DNA of 64,000 nucleotides from Halosimplex rubrum (GTDB taxonomy: Archaea > Halobacteriota > Halobacteria > Halobacteriales > Haloarculaceae), in contig NZ_CP058910.1 in NCBI RefSeq assembly GCF_013415885.1, positions 2,666,001 to 2,730,000 of the forward strand, in the 5' to 3' direction. Positions 39,320 through 47,793 of the stretch are shown here, piece by piece. Under the pieces are notes generated by a model. It had not been told where the DNA came from and made no database searches. It saw nothing but the letters and a program-made list of their open reading frames with translations. The position numbers and the translations under genes are program-made. The number at the start of each line of letters is the position of its first letter. Positions within the stretch are counted from its first letter, which is position 1.

Positions 39320-40615
39320 TCAGTCGGAGTTCGAGACGATCGCGCCGAGGGATTCGAGCGTGTCGAAGAAGCCGGGGAAGGACACGTCGACGTCCTCGGC
39401 CTCGGTGATCGTCGTCTCGCCGTCGGCGACCAGGCCGGCGACGGCCAGCGACATGATGATCCGGTGGTCGTCGCGGCCCGGGAGCGTGGCGCCGCGGAGG
39501 TCGGTCTCGGCGCCGCGGATCGAGAGCCGGTCGCGTTCCTCGACGACGGCGGCGCCCATCTCCGTCAGCGAGTCGGCCATGACGCTGACGCGGTCGGTCT
39601 CCTTGTAGCGGACGTGTTCGCAGTCGACGATGGAGGTGGTGCCGTCGGCGGCCGCGCCGAGGACGGCGATGGTCGGGAGGAGGTCGGGCGTGTCGGCGAC
39701 GCTCACCTCGACGCCGGTCAGGTCGGACCGGGAGACCGCGATCTCGCCGGCCTCGCGGTCCCAGTCGATGTCGGCGCCCATCCGTTCGAGCACGTCGACG
39801 ATGGCGGCGTCGCCCTGTGCGCTGGGGTAGGCGCCCTCGATGACGAGGCCGTCGGGCGCGGCGAGCGCGCCGGCGGCGAGGAGATAGGACATCGAGGAGA
39901 AGTCGCCGGGGACGTGGTACTCGCCGCCCTCGGGCGCGTAGGTCTGGCCGCCCTCGACGCGGTACCCCGCTTCGGTCTCGGTGGCCTCGACGCCGAAGGC
40001 CTCCAGCACCTCGATCGTGATGTCGACGTACGGCGCGGACTTGAGTTCGGTCTCGAGGTCGACGGTGATCCCGTCCTCGGAGACGGCGCCGGCCATCAGC
40101 AGCGCGGTGACGAACTGCGAGGACACGTCGCCCGGAATGGCGGCCGTACCGCCGTCGACGGGACCGCCGATCACGAGCGGCGCCTGGCCGTTGGCGCGGG
40201 TGCTCTCCGCCCGCCCGCCGAGCTGTTCGATGGCGTCCAGCAGGGGGCGCTGGGGGCGCGAGCGCAGCGACCCGTCGCCGGTGAGGACGGTCAGGCCGTC
40301 GGCGAGGGCGGCCGTGGCGGTGGTGAGCCGCATCGTCGTCCCGCTGTTGGCGCAGTCGACCACGTCGGCGGGCACGTCGGGGAGTCCGTCGAATCCGGCG
40401 ACTTCGAGGGTCGACCGGTCCTCGGCGAGGGCGGTCTCGCCGCCGTAGGCCTCGACGGCGCGGCGCGTGGCCTGCGTGTCGGCGCTGACGAGCGGGTCCC
40501 GGACCGTGGCGTCGGTCCCGTAGCCCGCGGCGAGGATCGCCCGGTGCGTGTAGCTCTTCGACGGCGGGGCGCGCGCCCGGCCCTCGACCGTCGACCGCTC
40601 GATGGTAGCGTCCAT
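39320..40615 (-). CDS. aroA: EPSP synthase (3-phosphoshikimate 1-carboxyvinyltransferase)
   Basis: Sixth step of the shikimate pathway: joins phosphoenolpyruvate to shikimate 3-phosphate. The 431-residue enzyme has [17 protein letters not shown] near residue 18, [14 protein letters not shown] near residue 85 and [15 protein letters not shown] plus [17 protein letters not shown] toward the end. The start is the ATG at 40615 ([12 protein letters not shown]), nine codons inside a longer reading. Confidence 0.97.
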   Translation of the reverse strand: MDATIERSTVEGRARAPPSKSYTHRAILAAGYGTDATVRDPLVSADTQATRRAVEAYGGETALAEDRSTLEVAGFDGLPDVPADVVDCANSGTTMRLTTATAALADGLTVLTGDGSLRSRPQRPLLDAIEQLGGRAESTRANGQAPLVIGGPVDGGTAAIPGDVSSQFVTALLMAGAVSEDGITVDLETELKSAPYVDITIEVLEAFGVEATETEAGYRVEGGQTYAPEGGEYHVPGDFSSMSYLLAAGALAAPDGLVIEGAYPSAQGDAAIVDVLERMGADIDWDREAGEIAVSRSDLTGVEVSVADTPDLLPTIAVLGAAADGTTSIVDCEHVRYKETDRVSVMADSLTEMGAAVVEERDRLSIRGAETDLRGATLPGRDDHRIIMSLAVAGLVADGETTITEAEDVDVSFPGFFDTLESLGAIVSNSD

Positions 40616-40785
40616 GTGACCCGGGTCGGTCCCCCGGTGCATCAGGCTACCGGAGGCGGCGAGGCTGGCGTCCCCTCGCGGGCCGTCTGTCGCGGGTCGC
40701 GACGCGCCCGCCGATCCGCGGCGCTGCTGTCGGATCGTTTGCAGGCGGCGTACCCTATTTACCCCGGGCGATGCTTTCTGGGGGT

Positions 40786-41958
40786 ATGGACCCGGATCTG
40801 TCCGCGCTCGACGAGTCCCTCGACGAACAGGGCGTCGACGGCTACCTCATCCACGCGGACTCGACGGACTCGACGCAGTACTACCTCTCGGGGTTCGACG
40901 CGCCGGACCCGTTCGTCACCCTCTACGACGGCGAGGTGCGGCTGTTCTTCGGGCGCAGCCTGGAGTTCGGCCGCGCCAAGCGCGAGGCCCGCGCCGCGAG
41001 CGTCGAGCGCGCCATCGACTACGACTACGGCGCCTACAGCGAGGAGTACGGCCCTCGCGAGGCCACGTACCGCTCGCTCGCGGACTTCCTCGAGGCCCAC
41101 GGCGTCGACAGCGTGGCCGCGCCGCCGCGGTTCCCGCTCCACACCGCCGACGGCCTGCGCGATCTCGGCGTCTCGGTGACCGTCGACCGCGAGGACACCG
41201 TCACCGGCATCCGCGCGGTCAAGACCGACGAGGAGATCGAGAACGTTCGAGAGGCGCAGAAAGCGAACGAAGCCGCGATGCACGCCGCCGAGGACCTGAT
41301 CGCCGGCGCCGACGTGGTCGACGGCACACTCCATCACGAGGGCGAACCGCTGACGAGCGAGGCCGTCAAGACGGAGATCGAGGTGACGCTGCTCCGACAC
41401 GGCTGTGCGCTCGACGAGACCATCGTCGCCTGTGGCACCGACGCCGCCGACCCCCACGACCGCGGCAGCGGCCCGCTGGCGGCCGACGAGCCGATCATTA
41501 TCGACATCTTCCCGCAGGACAAGGCGACGAAGTACCACGCCGACATGACCCGGACCTTCTGCAGGGGCGAGCCGACGGAGGCGGTCCGTGAGTGGTACGA
41601 CCTGACCGAGGACGCCTATCGCGCCGCCCTCGACGCCGTCGAACCCGGAGCCACTGGTGCGGACGTACACGCGGCCGCCTGCGACGTGTACGAGGACGCC
41701 GGCGAGCCGACGCTCCGCAGCGACGAGGGGACCGAGACGGGGTTCATCCACTCGACCGGCCACGGCGTCGGCCTCGACGTCCACGAGGGGCCGAGCCTGG
41801 CCCCCAGCGGGGAGGAGCTACAGCCGGGCCACGTCATCACGATCGAGCCGGGGCTGTACGACCCAGAAGTCGGCGGCGTCCGCATCGAGGACCTCGTGGT
41901 CGTCACCGAGGACGGCTACGAGAACCTGACCGACTACCGGGTCGAACTGGAGGTCTGA
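40786..41958 (+). CDS. M24-family aminopeptidase (Xaa-Pro type)
   Basis: A 390-residue metallopeptidase with a creatinase-like N-terminal domain (residues 1-150) and a pita-bread C-terminal domain. The five dinuclear-metal ligands are visible: Asp in IIDIFP, Asp in HADMTRTF, His in [15 protein letters not shown], Glu in [10 protein letters not shown] and Glu in RIEDLVVV. It probably removes N-terminal residues before proline. TATTTAC about 31 bp before the ATG at 40786 picks this start over one five codons upstream. Confidence 0.93.
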   Translation: MDPDLSALDESLDEQGVDGYLIHADSTDSTQYYLSGFDAPDPFVTLYDGEVRLFFGRSLEFGRAKREARAASVERAIDYDYGAYSEEYGPREATYRSLADFLEAHGVDSVAAPPRFPLHTADGLRDLGVSVTVDREDTVTGIRAVKTDEEIENVREAQKANEAAMHAAEDLIAGADVVDGTLHHEGEPLTSEAVKTEIEVTLLRHGCALDETIVACGTDAADPHDRGSGPLAADEPIIIDIFPQDKATKYHADMTRTFCRGEPTEAVREWYDLTEDAYRAALDAVEPGATGADVHAAACDVYEDAGEPTLRSDEGTETGFIHSTGHGVGLDVHEGPSLAPSGEELQPGHVITIEPGLYDPEVGGVRIEDLVVVTEDGYENLTDYRVELEV

Positions 41959-41992
41959 GACGGGCGGAGAGCCGGCGTTCGCCGGCCGCCGA

Positions 41993-42418
41993 TCACGCCG
42001 TCTCGCCCGCGAGCCGGTGGAAGGCGTAGCGGCTGGCGAGCCCGCTGAACAACAGGCCGAGGAGGGCGCCCGCGACGACCGCCGCGCCCTCGCCGCCGTC
42101 GAGCGCCAGCGTGAGCGCGACCACACCGGCCGTCACGACGGCGGTCGCGAGCGCCATCGCGGTCCCGACCTTCGCGGCGGTGCCCATCGGGACCTCGATC
42201 CGGATGCCGCGCCAGTAGCCGAGGCTCGGCCCGGCGGCGGTCGCGAACCAGACCGGGTAGAGCGCGGCGGCGCCGACGACGACCGCGGCGGCGAGGCCGA
42301 CGGGGATCGCCACCGCGACGGCGACCGCCGCGACCACGGTGTCGGCGGAGAACAGTTCCTCTTTCCAGCGCCGGACGATGTCCGCGCGGAGCGATTGGGG
42401 TTCGTCGTTGGAGGGCAT
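41993..42418 (-). CDS. Membrane protein of unknown function
   Basis: A 141-residue protein with a polar head (SNDEPQSLRADIVRRWKEELFSADT) and about four hydrophobic helices, including VAVAVAIPVGLAAAVVVGAAALY and AVVAGALLGLLFSGLASRY. No family recognised. It is the last gene with core-like composition before the accessory region. Confidence 0.7.
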   Translation of the reverse strand: MPSNDEPQSLRADIVRRWKEELFSADTVVAAVAVAVAIPVGLAAAVVVGAAALYPVWFATAAGPSLGYWRGIRIEVPMGTAAKVGTAMALATAVVTAGVVALTLALDGGEGAAVVAGALLGLLFSGLASRYAFHRLAGETA

Positions 42419-42585
42419 CGCTCGTCCGATTCGGCTGTGAGCGGTGTAGTTCTTGCGACGACGCGGTCGAGACGGGGATCGGTGCGTGTTGCGTATTGAT
42501 CATCAGAGTTTCTACCATTTCAGAAAGGTGTTCTAATAGCCGTACAAAATACATAGCGCGAGTGTATCCTGATACAACCAGCACA

Positions 42586-42620
42586 TTTTTTATCTATGCC
42601 GAGAATACTAAGGATAAGGA
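42586..42620 (+). promoter_or_regulatory. Promoter and ribosome-binding site of the orc operon
   Basis: CATTTTTTATCTATG (42583-42597) is an A/T-rich TATA-type box, and AAGGAG at about 42615-42620 is a Shine-Dalgarno sequence 10 bases before the ATG at 42631. This is unlike the leaderless promoters of the core genes to the left. The whole 42,490-42,630 stretch is visibly A/T-rich. Confidence 0.55.
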
Positions 42621-42630
42621 GTAGACCGCT

Positions 42631-42876
42631 ATGCCAACCGAATTCATCGTTTCACGGGACAAGCTAAAATCTTTCTTGCCTCTTCTGGGTGCTGAAGTCA
42701 CAGAAGACGACCATATTCGGGATATAGAATCGCAAGACCTTGTCGGCAATGATGATGAGGCCTTGACGACCGATGAAATTGGTTATCTAGGTGAGGGTTC
42801 AATTGAACCTGTTGAGGACGACTTCTCATCTATAGTTGCGCATCTCAGTGACCGCGATCTCCGAGATGAGGACTGA
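42631..42876 (+). CDS. Small acidic protein, first gene of orc operon
   Basis: An 81-residue acidic protein (FIVSRDKLKSFLPLLGAEVTED; DRDLRDED at the end) that I do not recognise. Its stop is 2 bp before the GTG of the next small gene, which in turn overlaps orc, so three genes form one operon. Its base composition is lower in G+C than the core genes. A role with the initiator or replicon is suggested only by position. Confidence 0.65.
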   Translation: MPTEFIVSRDKLKSFLPLLGAEVTEDDHIRDIESQDLVGNDDEALTTDEIGYLGEGSIEPVEDDFSSIVAHLSDRDLRDED

Positions 42877-42878
42877 CC

Positions 42879-43001
42879 GTGGACCGCGGGATGAAGGCGC
42901 TTGTAGAAGCACTTGGGAAACTTTCCGATGCTGCTTCTACCCACTTGGCTGAGATTACTGAGACGAAATACGGGGCAGTAGCGAAAAACGCGAAGAATCT
43001 T
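42879..43001 (+). pseudogene. 5' part of a small gene split by an ISH6-type element
   Basis: From a GTG at 42879 the frame reads VDRGMKALVEALGKLSDAA and on to AKNAKNL, then runs into the inverted repeat of the insertion at 43002. If the element and one copy of the 6-bp duplication AATCTT are removed, the frame continues without a shift into 44456-44524 and ends after 63 residues with NRRMRRWRLLARHK. The intact protein would have an amphipathic helical start and a basic tail. The disruption is direct to see; the function is unknown. Confidence 0.8.
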
Positions 43002-44449
43002 GGTCGCGTCGCAAAGCGGTCTAGAGTTTGCCTCTGGTGCTCTCAATTGAGAGGTCACAGCTCATTGCTGTTTTGGTCGATCGCTGGAGCAGTTCGTCGA
43101 GGAACGACTGGTAGTGCTCTGGATCGGCGTACTTCACCAGCCGAAGCTGGAGTATCGCCTCTAACCCCTCCGTTGTCCAGCGCATCCACTGGTTCTTGCA
43201 CCGCTTGCTGACTTCGCCCATCAGCCGTTCGACGGGGTTCGAGGTCCACGGCACCTCGAACCCCTCGACAGCCTGCTCGGCAAACGTCACGATCGACGGC
43301 AGCCACCGCTGTAGATACCCCGCAGCTTTCTCTGACCCGAACTGATCCAACTGCCACGCTGTCTTCTCGATACGCTCGGTCGTTCGCGCGATCCGCTCGC
43401 GGATCGCCGCGAACTCCTCGTTTGGACGGTGCTTGGCGACCGAATTCTTCAGATGGAACACCTCGTCGATCACCTCCGAGACGATCTCGTTCCGCCGATC
43501 CAAGGAGAACACGCCGTCGTCCCAGAGGTTGTAGTCCAGCGTTCGGCCGACGTGGACGAGATCAAGTTGATGATTACGGTTTTCGTCGGTAAATGCCGTG
43601 ACGATACCCTCATCAGCGTCACTGACGACCGTCGCGTCGTCAGTGACTGCGTCCATGTCATCGAGTTTGGCGGCTGTCTCGTCCCAGTCAGCGTTGATCG
43701 AGAGATCCAGCAGAGAGCGTGATTCCTTGGCAGTATCTTCGCCGAGCGTGGCCTGGACGGAGTGGTACGCGCGGTCGTCGTCTTGGCTGTGACACTTCGT
43801 GCCGTCAGGAATAACGGCGTCAGCGTCTGTGTCAGCGACACAGTCTGGAAGGAACTGCTTGAGCTTGTTGCCGTACTCTTTGGCGCGACGATTGATGGTG
43901 GTCGGCGACGGCATCTTCGAGAGGATGCCGTCGCCGTGGTCAGCAGCGTCACGATAGCTGACCGAAGTAGCGAGATCGACGCTCTTGGCGGCGATGTCCT
44001 GCTGATAGCGGTTTTGCCCGTCGAAGCTGAGAACATCTTCGACGGGCCGGAAGTAGCTGGATTCGTCGTGGTCAGCGGCGGTGTCTTCGACGTAGTGAAG
44101 GTCGAATTCGTGCTCACCGGCGGTTGTGACGGCTGTGCGGGTGTCAGTACCGGCGCGTTGGAATCGCTGATCACCATTGCCGTGAGCGTGTTTCTCACCA
44201 CAGAGCGCCTCGACGCGGCTCGCGTCGAGGCTCTCGACCATCGATTCGAGCAGTACAGATTCGACGTTCTGCTCGGTAACGAATTCGGCAAGCGTGGCGA
44301 GCGGTACCGTTTTGTCCTCGTCGATGCTAATCGTGAACCGCACGTCGATTGTGGCGTGCATGGGACACCTCTTGGGTGGACACCAGAGGCGTCCCGTTCC
44401 TCACGGGAGCCAGTTGCTACTGAACTCTAGAGGACTTTGCGACACGACC
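43002..44449. mobile_element. ISH6-type insertion sequence, 1,448 bp
   Basis: Terminal inverted repeats of 27 bp match at 23 positions: the left end begins GGTCGCGTCGCAAAG (43002) and ends TCTAGAGTT (43028); the right end (44423-44449) reads the same in reverse complement with changes at four positions. The flanks share AATCTT (42996-43001 and 44450-44455), a 6-bp target duplication; I recall 8 bp for this family, so this point deserves a check. Length and transposase fit ISH6 elements as I know them. It splits a small gene in the orc operon. Confidence 0.88.
43021..44361 (-). CDS. ISH6-family transposase
   Basis: A 446-residue transposase, apparently full length. Acidic residues that could form the catalytic set lie in AVIPDGTKCHSQDDDRAYHS, TVVSDADEGIVTAF and the C-terminal VPWTSNPVERLMGEVSKRCKNQWMRWT, a strongly conserved-looking block typical of this haloarchaeal group. 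The stop codon lies inside the left inverted repeat. No frameshift is seen, so the element may still be active. Confidence 0.88.
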   Translation of the reverse strand: MHATIDVRFTISIDEDKTVPLATLAEFVTEQNVESVLLESMVESLDASRVEALCGEKHAHGNGDQRFQRAGTDTRTAVTTAGEHEFDLHYVEDTAADHDESSYFRPVEDVLSFDGQNRYQQDIAAKSVDLATSVSYRDAADHGDGILSKMPSPTTINRRAKEYGNKLKQFLPDCVADTDADAVIPDGTKCHSQDDDRAYHSVQATLGEDTAKESRSLLDLSINADWDETAAKLDDMDAVTDDATVVSDADEGIVTAFTDENRNHQLDLVHVGRTLDYNLWDDGVFSLDRRNEIVSEVIDEVFHLKNSVAKHRPNEEFAAIRERIARTTERIEKTAWQLDQFGSEKAAGYLQRWLPSIVTFAEQAVEGFEVPWTSNPVERLMGEVSKRCKNQWMRWTTEGLEAILQLRLVKYADPEHYQSFLDELLQRSTKTAMSCDLSIESTRGKL

Positions 44450-44524
44450 AATCTTCTGCTGCTGATCCTGAAACACCTGAATCGACGGATGAGGAGGTGG
44501 CGTCTCCTGGCACGTCACAAATGA
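44450..44524 (+). pseudogene. 3' part of the small gene split by the ISH6-type element
   Basis: After the duplicated AATCTT the frame reads LLLILKHLNRRMRRWRLLARHK and stops at the TGA at 44522. The stop overlaps the orc ATG (ATGA at 44521-44524), the kind of overlap that couples translation. With the upstream half cut off, orc probably loses that coupling and depends on transcription through or from the element. Confidence 0.75.
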
Positions 44525-45891
44525 CCTTCGAAAACGGATCAGATTCCGCTGATTCGTCTCAAGAAGCAACTAATGGCGACGGTGGCGGCATCTCAATTCG
44601 TGATCGGCTCCAAACCGAGTCGTCCGGTGGCGTTTTCGCGAACAAAGACCTCGTCCGGTCAGATACCATCATCGACGAAGATCGTATCGTCGGTCGCGAC
44701 GACCAGCTAGGCCGTGTCGTCGACAACCTAAAACCAGTCCTCCAGAATGAGGGGATCCCCGATATGCTTCTGAGTGGTCCTTCTGGAACAGGGAAGTCGC
44801 TCATCATTCATGCGGTCTGCAAACAGATCGTCGAACTGTGTGAATCCCAAGGCAAGACCTTCGGGGTCATTTCAATCAACTGCGAGGGGCCGAAGACTGC
44901 AGATCGGGCTGTCTATCGGTTAGTCAAAGCTGCTGCCGACGACCTCGGCGTTGATCCTGGTGTTCCCCAAACCGGCGTCTCAACGGATCAGAAGCTGGAG
45001 CGACTGTACGAACTCATGCGAGAGTATTACGACGGTGTCCTCTTCATTCTCGATGAGATCGATATGCTCGAGGGACCGTATCAGGAAGCAGAGTACAATT
45101 CTCTCATCTACCAGCTTTCACGGGCTCGCAAACTCGCCGACTTTGATGGTCCCATCTCGCTCACGACGATCACGAACTACGCCGACTTTATGAAGGACCT
45201 CAACAGCCGCGCACAGAGCTCTTACAACCCTGACGACATCTTCTTCGACGATTACGATGCGAACCAGCTCCGTAGTATTCTCCGCAACCGGCGGGACGCC
45301 TTCAAGCCAGACTCACTTGCAGATGACGTTGTTCCGCTTGTTGCTGCGTTCGGTTCCCAAACGCACGGGGATGCGCGGAAAGCGATTGATCTCCTCAGAT
45401 GGGCTGGCGAATTAGCCGAGCGGCGTGGGGCTGACACGGTTATTGAGACTGATGTCCGTGATGCTCAGGAAAAATACACCGAAAACCGCAAGCTCCGCCA
45501 TATCAGCGGCATTTCGACTCAAAAGAAACTCTCCATCTACGCTGTGGCGGCCACTGCCCACTACGCAAGAGAACATCCTGAGTGGATCCCTGCTGGACCT
45601 GCGTTCAAGACGTATCAATTCATTGCCGATACGATGGATGCGGACCAGTACAGTCGCGAGACGTTCGTAAATCACGTCACAGAGCAGAGTACGTACGGTG
45701 TACTGGACTTCGAGCGTCGGGGCAAGGGGCGAGGCAGAGGAGTGCATATGTATTTCTCCCTCTCCGAAGATCCGGAAACGATCATGGAGACGATCCGTGA
45801 GGATTCCCGGTTCGAAGATCTAGCTCACGAAGAGGCGACTATCAGAGCGGTTGTCCGCGAACGGCTGAAGCAGTTCCGGAGTAAGAACTGA
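44521..45891 (+). CDS. orc: Orc1/Cdc6-type replication initiator
   Basis: A 456-residue AAA+ initiator that binds origin-recognition boxes and helps load the MCM helicase. Walker A GPSGTGKS is at residues 86-93, Walker B LFILDEID at 174-181, sensor-type residues lie in LTTITNYADFMKDLNSRAQSSY, and the C-terminal 100 residues form the winged helix (AVAATAHYAREHPEWI; TYGVLDFERRGKGRGRG). The first 45 residues are acidic and not conserved-looking. The ATG at 44521 is taken because it overlaps the upstream stop; an in-frame TTG lies inside the insertion repeat. Origin-type repeats follow immediately downstream. Confidence 0.95.
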   Translation: MTFENGSDSADSSQEATNGDGGGISIRDRLQTESSGGVFANKDLVRSDTIIDEDRIVGRDDQLGRVVDNLKPVLQNEGIPDMLLSGPSGTGKSLIIHAVCKQIVELCESQGKTFGVISINCEGPKTADRAVYRLVKAAADDLGVDPGVPQTGVSTDQKLERLYELMREYYDGVLFILDEIDMLEGPYQEAEYNSLIYQLSRARKLADFDGPISLTTITNYADFMKDLNSRAQSSYNPDDIFFDDYDANQLRSILRNRRDAFKPDSLADDVVPLVAAFGSQTHGDARKAIDLLRWAGELAERRGADTVIETDVRDAQEKYTENRKLRHISGISTQKKLSIYAVAATAHYAREHPEWIPAGPAFKTYQFIADTMDADQYSRETFVNHVTEQSTYGVLDFERRGKGRGRGVHMYFSLSEDPETIMETIREDSRFEDLAHEEATIRAVVRERLKQFRSKN

Positions 45892-45914
45892 TCTCGCCCG
45901 TATTCTCCCCGCAC

Positions 45915-46347
45915 TTACTACTCGAAAACGGGGGGTGTTCGTATCCCGCGTGATGTGTTACAACTCGAAAATGGGGAGTGTCATTCGTCGGGATGTCTCG
46001 TTACTACTCGAAAACGGGGGGTGGGTGAGCCAAGAGATTTGACGTGCCGGTCGATGTACTGTACTTTCCCCTTTCCCTCTCCCATTTACAACTCGAAAAC
46101 GGGGGGTGTGTCCTACGATTTCTTTGTCGTCGATACCATCGATGATGCGGAGACGGTGGAGAAACGACGGAAACGCGGGGGGTGTGGTCCCTTCGAAATT
46201 AGCTTCACCCCCTCCACCGACATCCAGTTACGACGGAAACGTGGGGTGGGTGACCCCCTCTTCGAGTTTTACTCGTCCGGGTTGACCGGACCCATTCACA
46301 CTGAGGGGTGTTGGGCAAATCGATCCCATTCACACTCTGGGGGGGTG
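45915..46347 (+). other. Candidate replication origin: array of ORB-like repeats
   Basis: Downstream of orc, ACTCGAAAACGGGGGGTG (or a close variant, each preceded by TTAC) occurs in boxes at 45915-45937, 45958-45980, 46001-46023 and 46086-46108, all in one direction. Two variants with CGACGGAAACG and a G-run lie at 46163-46184 and 46228-46248, and two CCCATTCACACT boxes followed by G-runs at 46291-46310 and 46325-46347. The first three are exactly 43 bp apart and the next about twice that. The G-string after a GAAAAC core is the haloarchaeal ORB form. No oppositely oriented copies or strong A/T-rich unwinding site is seen within the array. Confidence 0.8.
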
Positions 46348-46404
46348 TCATCTGCTACGCTACGAATCACGTTGAAACGAACATCAGGCTACGTTCCATC
46401 TTGT

Positions 46405-46728
46405 CTACTCGTCGGGATTCACCGGCCCTTTGTACTTCGACGTCACCGAATCTCCTTCCCGCCACTGCCAGTAGTAGTAGCGGTTGTCGTTGATTTCCTT
46501 GATCGTGATCGTCGCCTTCGCCGGCACGTCGTCCGGGAGGTCATCGGGGCGCTCCTCAACGTCGGCGTCATCCGCTTCTTCTTCGAGACGAGCTTCACGC
46601 TCCTTGTGTTCGGCCAACGCCTCGGAGTAGCTGGCAGCGTCCCGAAGATGCTCCGGTGTGGCTTCGTTGAGGGCGTCGACGATCTCCGTCGGGAGGTTTG
46701 CCGGTGGGGACGGTGGTTCGTAGGACAT
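46405..46728 (-). CDS. DUF6788-like small protein
   Basis: A 107-residue protein, acidic and helical for the first 65 residues and ending with TITIKEINDNRYYYWQWREGDSVTSKYKGPV, a pattern I associate with DUF6788 (a short aromatic beta domain common on haloarchaeal plasmids and phages). It lies between the origin-like array and an inverted repeat that begins 15 bp before its ATG. Confidence 0.7.
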   Translation of the reverse strand: MSYEPPSPPANLPTEIVDALNEATPEHLRDAASYSEALAEHKEREARLEEEADDADVEERPDDLPDDVPAKATITIKEINDNRYYYWQWREGDSVTSKYKGPVNPDE

Positions 46729-46742
46729 CGACTCTCTCCGTG

Positions 46743-46783
46743 TTAACCAACACGGCCCACGAATCCATAGTTTTGTTGGTTAA
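46743..46783. repeat. 41-bp inverted repeat, copy A
   Basis: TTAACCAACA (46743-46752) and TGTTGGTTAA (46774-46783) are perfect 10-bp arms with a 21-bp spacer. Two further copies lie at 53755 and 56673. Copy A is 15 bp upstream of the start of the DUF6788-like gene. On the minus strand the spacer begins AAACTA, a feature shared by the other copies read on the plus strand. Confidence 0.85.
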
Positions 46784-46866
46784 GATGATGGAGACGACTC
46801 TCGTGCCTGCTGACTGTAACACTACTCGAAACTTCTTTATATACAAGTTTCGTACTATGTTACATC

Positions 46867-47793
46867 GTGCTCCGGCGTATCGAACTCGAGGTCCTCGCCA
46901 CGGTCGACCGTGGCGACACGATCTCCGAACTCGCGACGAAGCTCGACCACAGCGAGAGTTACCTCTCTCGTGCCGTCGCCGACCTCGTCGAGAAGGGACT
47001 CGTCTACACGGAACGCGACGGCCGCCGAAAACGAGTCATCCCGTCAGACGCTCGTGCCGTCGAGCTCTACCAGGACCTCGTCCGCCAGCACTCCCACATC
47101 GACTTCCCCGAACTGCTGACCGGGAAGGCACTCGAGGTGCTGTACTACCTCGACCAGCCGCGAACCGTCTCCGAGATCGCCGACCGGAGCGACAACTACC
47201 GCAACACGGTCAACCGGGTCCTCAAGCGGTTTCGCGACCGTGGGCTCGTCGGGACGGCCGACGGCCACTACAAGTTCAACGCCGACTTCGACCGCCTCCA
47301 CGAGTTCGCCCGTGAACTCGCACACCATCTGCATCGCCAACGCCTCGAAGCCGTCGCCCCGAAGGGCACGATTCTCTGGGAGGACTACGACGAATTCCTC
47401 GCGCAGGCCGAGAAGGAGATCAACGCAGAGGGGTTCCACGAAACCGGCCTCGCACGGTTTGCGGCCTTCGACCTTCAGTTCCTGCTCACCGGCCACCGCT
47501 ACTATCTCTACTCCGAGGAGCTCGACGCAGTCTCGCCCGCGGAGCTGTGTTGTCACACGCTGCTAATCGACGACGGCAGCCGCCACCGCTCGTACTGTCT
47601 CCTCCTGCTCAGCCACGTTGACGTCGACGAGGAGGACCTCCGAGAGCGAGCGGCGAAGTATGACCTCGAAGACGAAATCGACGCCTTGCTCCGCTATCTC
47701 GAAACGCACGGAGAGGTCGACGACGACCGGCTCCCGGAGTGGGGCGAGTTCCAGGAGCTGGCGGCTGACTACGAGGTGCCACTACCACAATGA
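46867..47793 (+). CDS. Winged-helix regulator, AbiEi-like partner
   Basis: A 308-residue protein with two helix-turn-helix units, residues 1-55 (ISELATKLDHSESYLSRAVADLVEKGLVYTER) and about 80-140 (TVSEIADRSDNYRNTVNRVLKRFRDRGLV), and a larger C-terminal domain rich in Leu/His. It overlaps the nucleotidyltransferase gene by 4 bp (ATGA), so the two are coupled. This order, regulator then transferase, is that of AbiE-type toxin-antitoxin pairs. The GTG at 46867 follows TTTATATA by about 30 bp. The pairing is seen; the antitoxin role is inference. Confidence 0.8.
   Translation: MLRRIELEVLATVDRGDTISELATKLDHSESYLSRAVADLVEKGLVYTERDGRRKRVIPSDARAVELYQDLVRQHSHIDFPELLTGKALEVLYYLDQPRTVSEIADRSDNYRNTVNRVLKRFRDRGLVGTADGHYKFNADFDRLHEFARELAHHLHRQRLEAVAPKGTILWEDYDEFLAQAEKEINAEGFHETGLARFAAFDLQFLLTGHRYYLYSEELDAVSPAELCCHTLLIDDGSRHRSYCLLLLSHVDVDEEDLRERAAKYDLEDEIDALLRYLETHGEVDDDRLPEWGEFQELAADYEVPLPQ

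Noticed and set aside
45955-46746. 263-codon frame across the origin-like repeats
   Set aside because: It runs through repeated boxes and then antisense to the DUF6788-like gene; the product has no coding character.
46743-46783. Inverted repeats considered as ends of a small transposon (MITE)
   Set aside because: The arms are only 21-22 bp apart and there is no target duplication; a protein-binding site or hairpin fits better.
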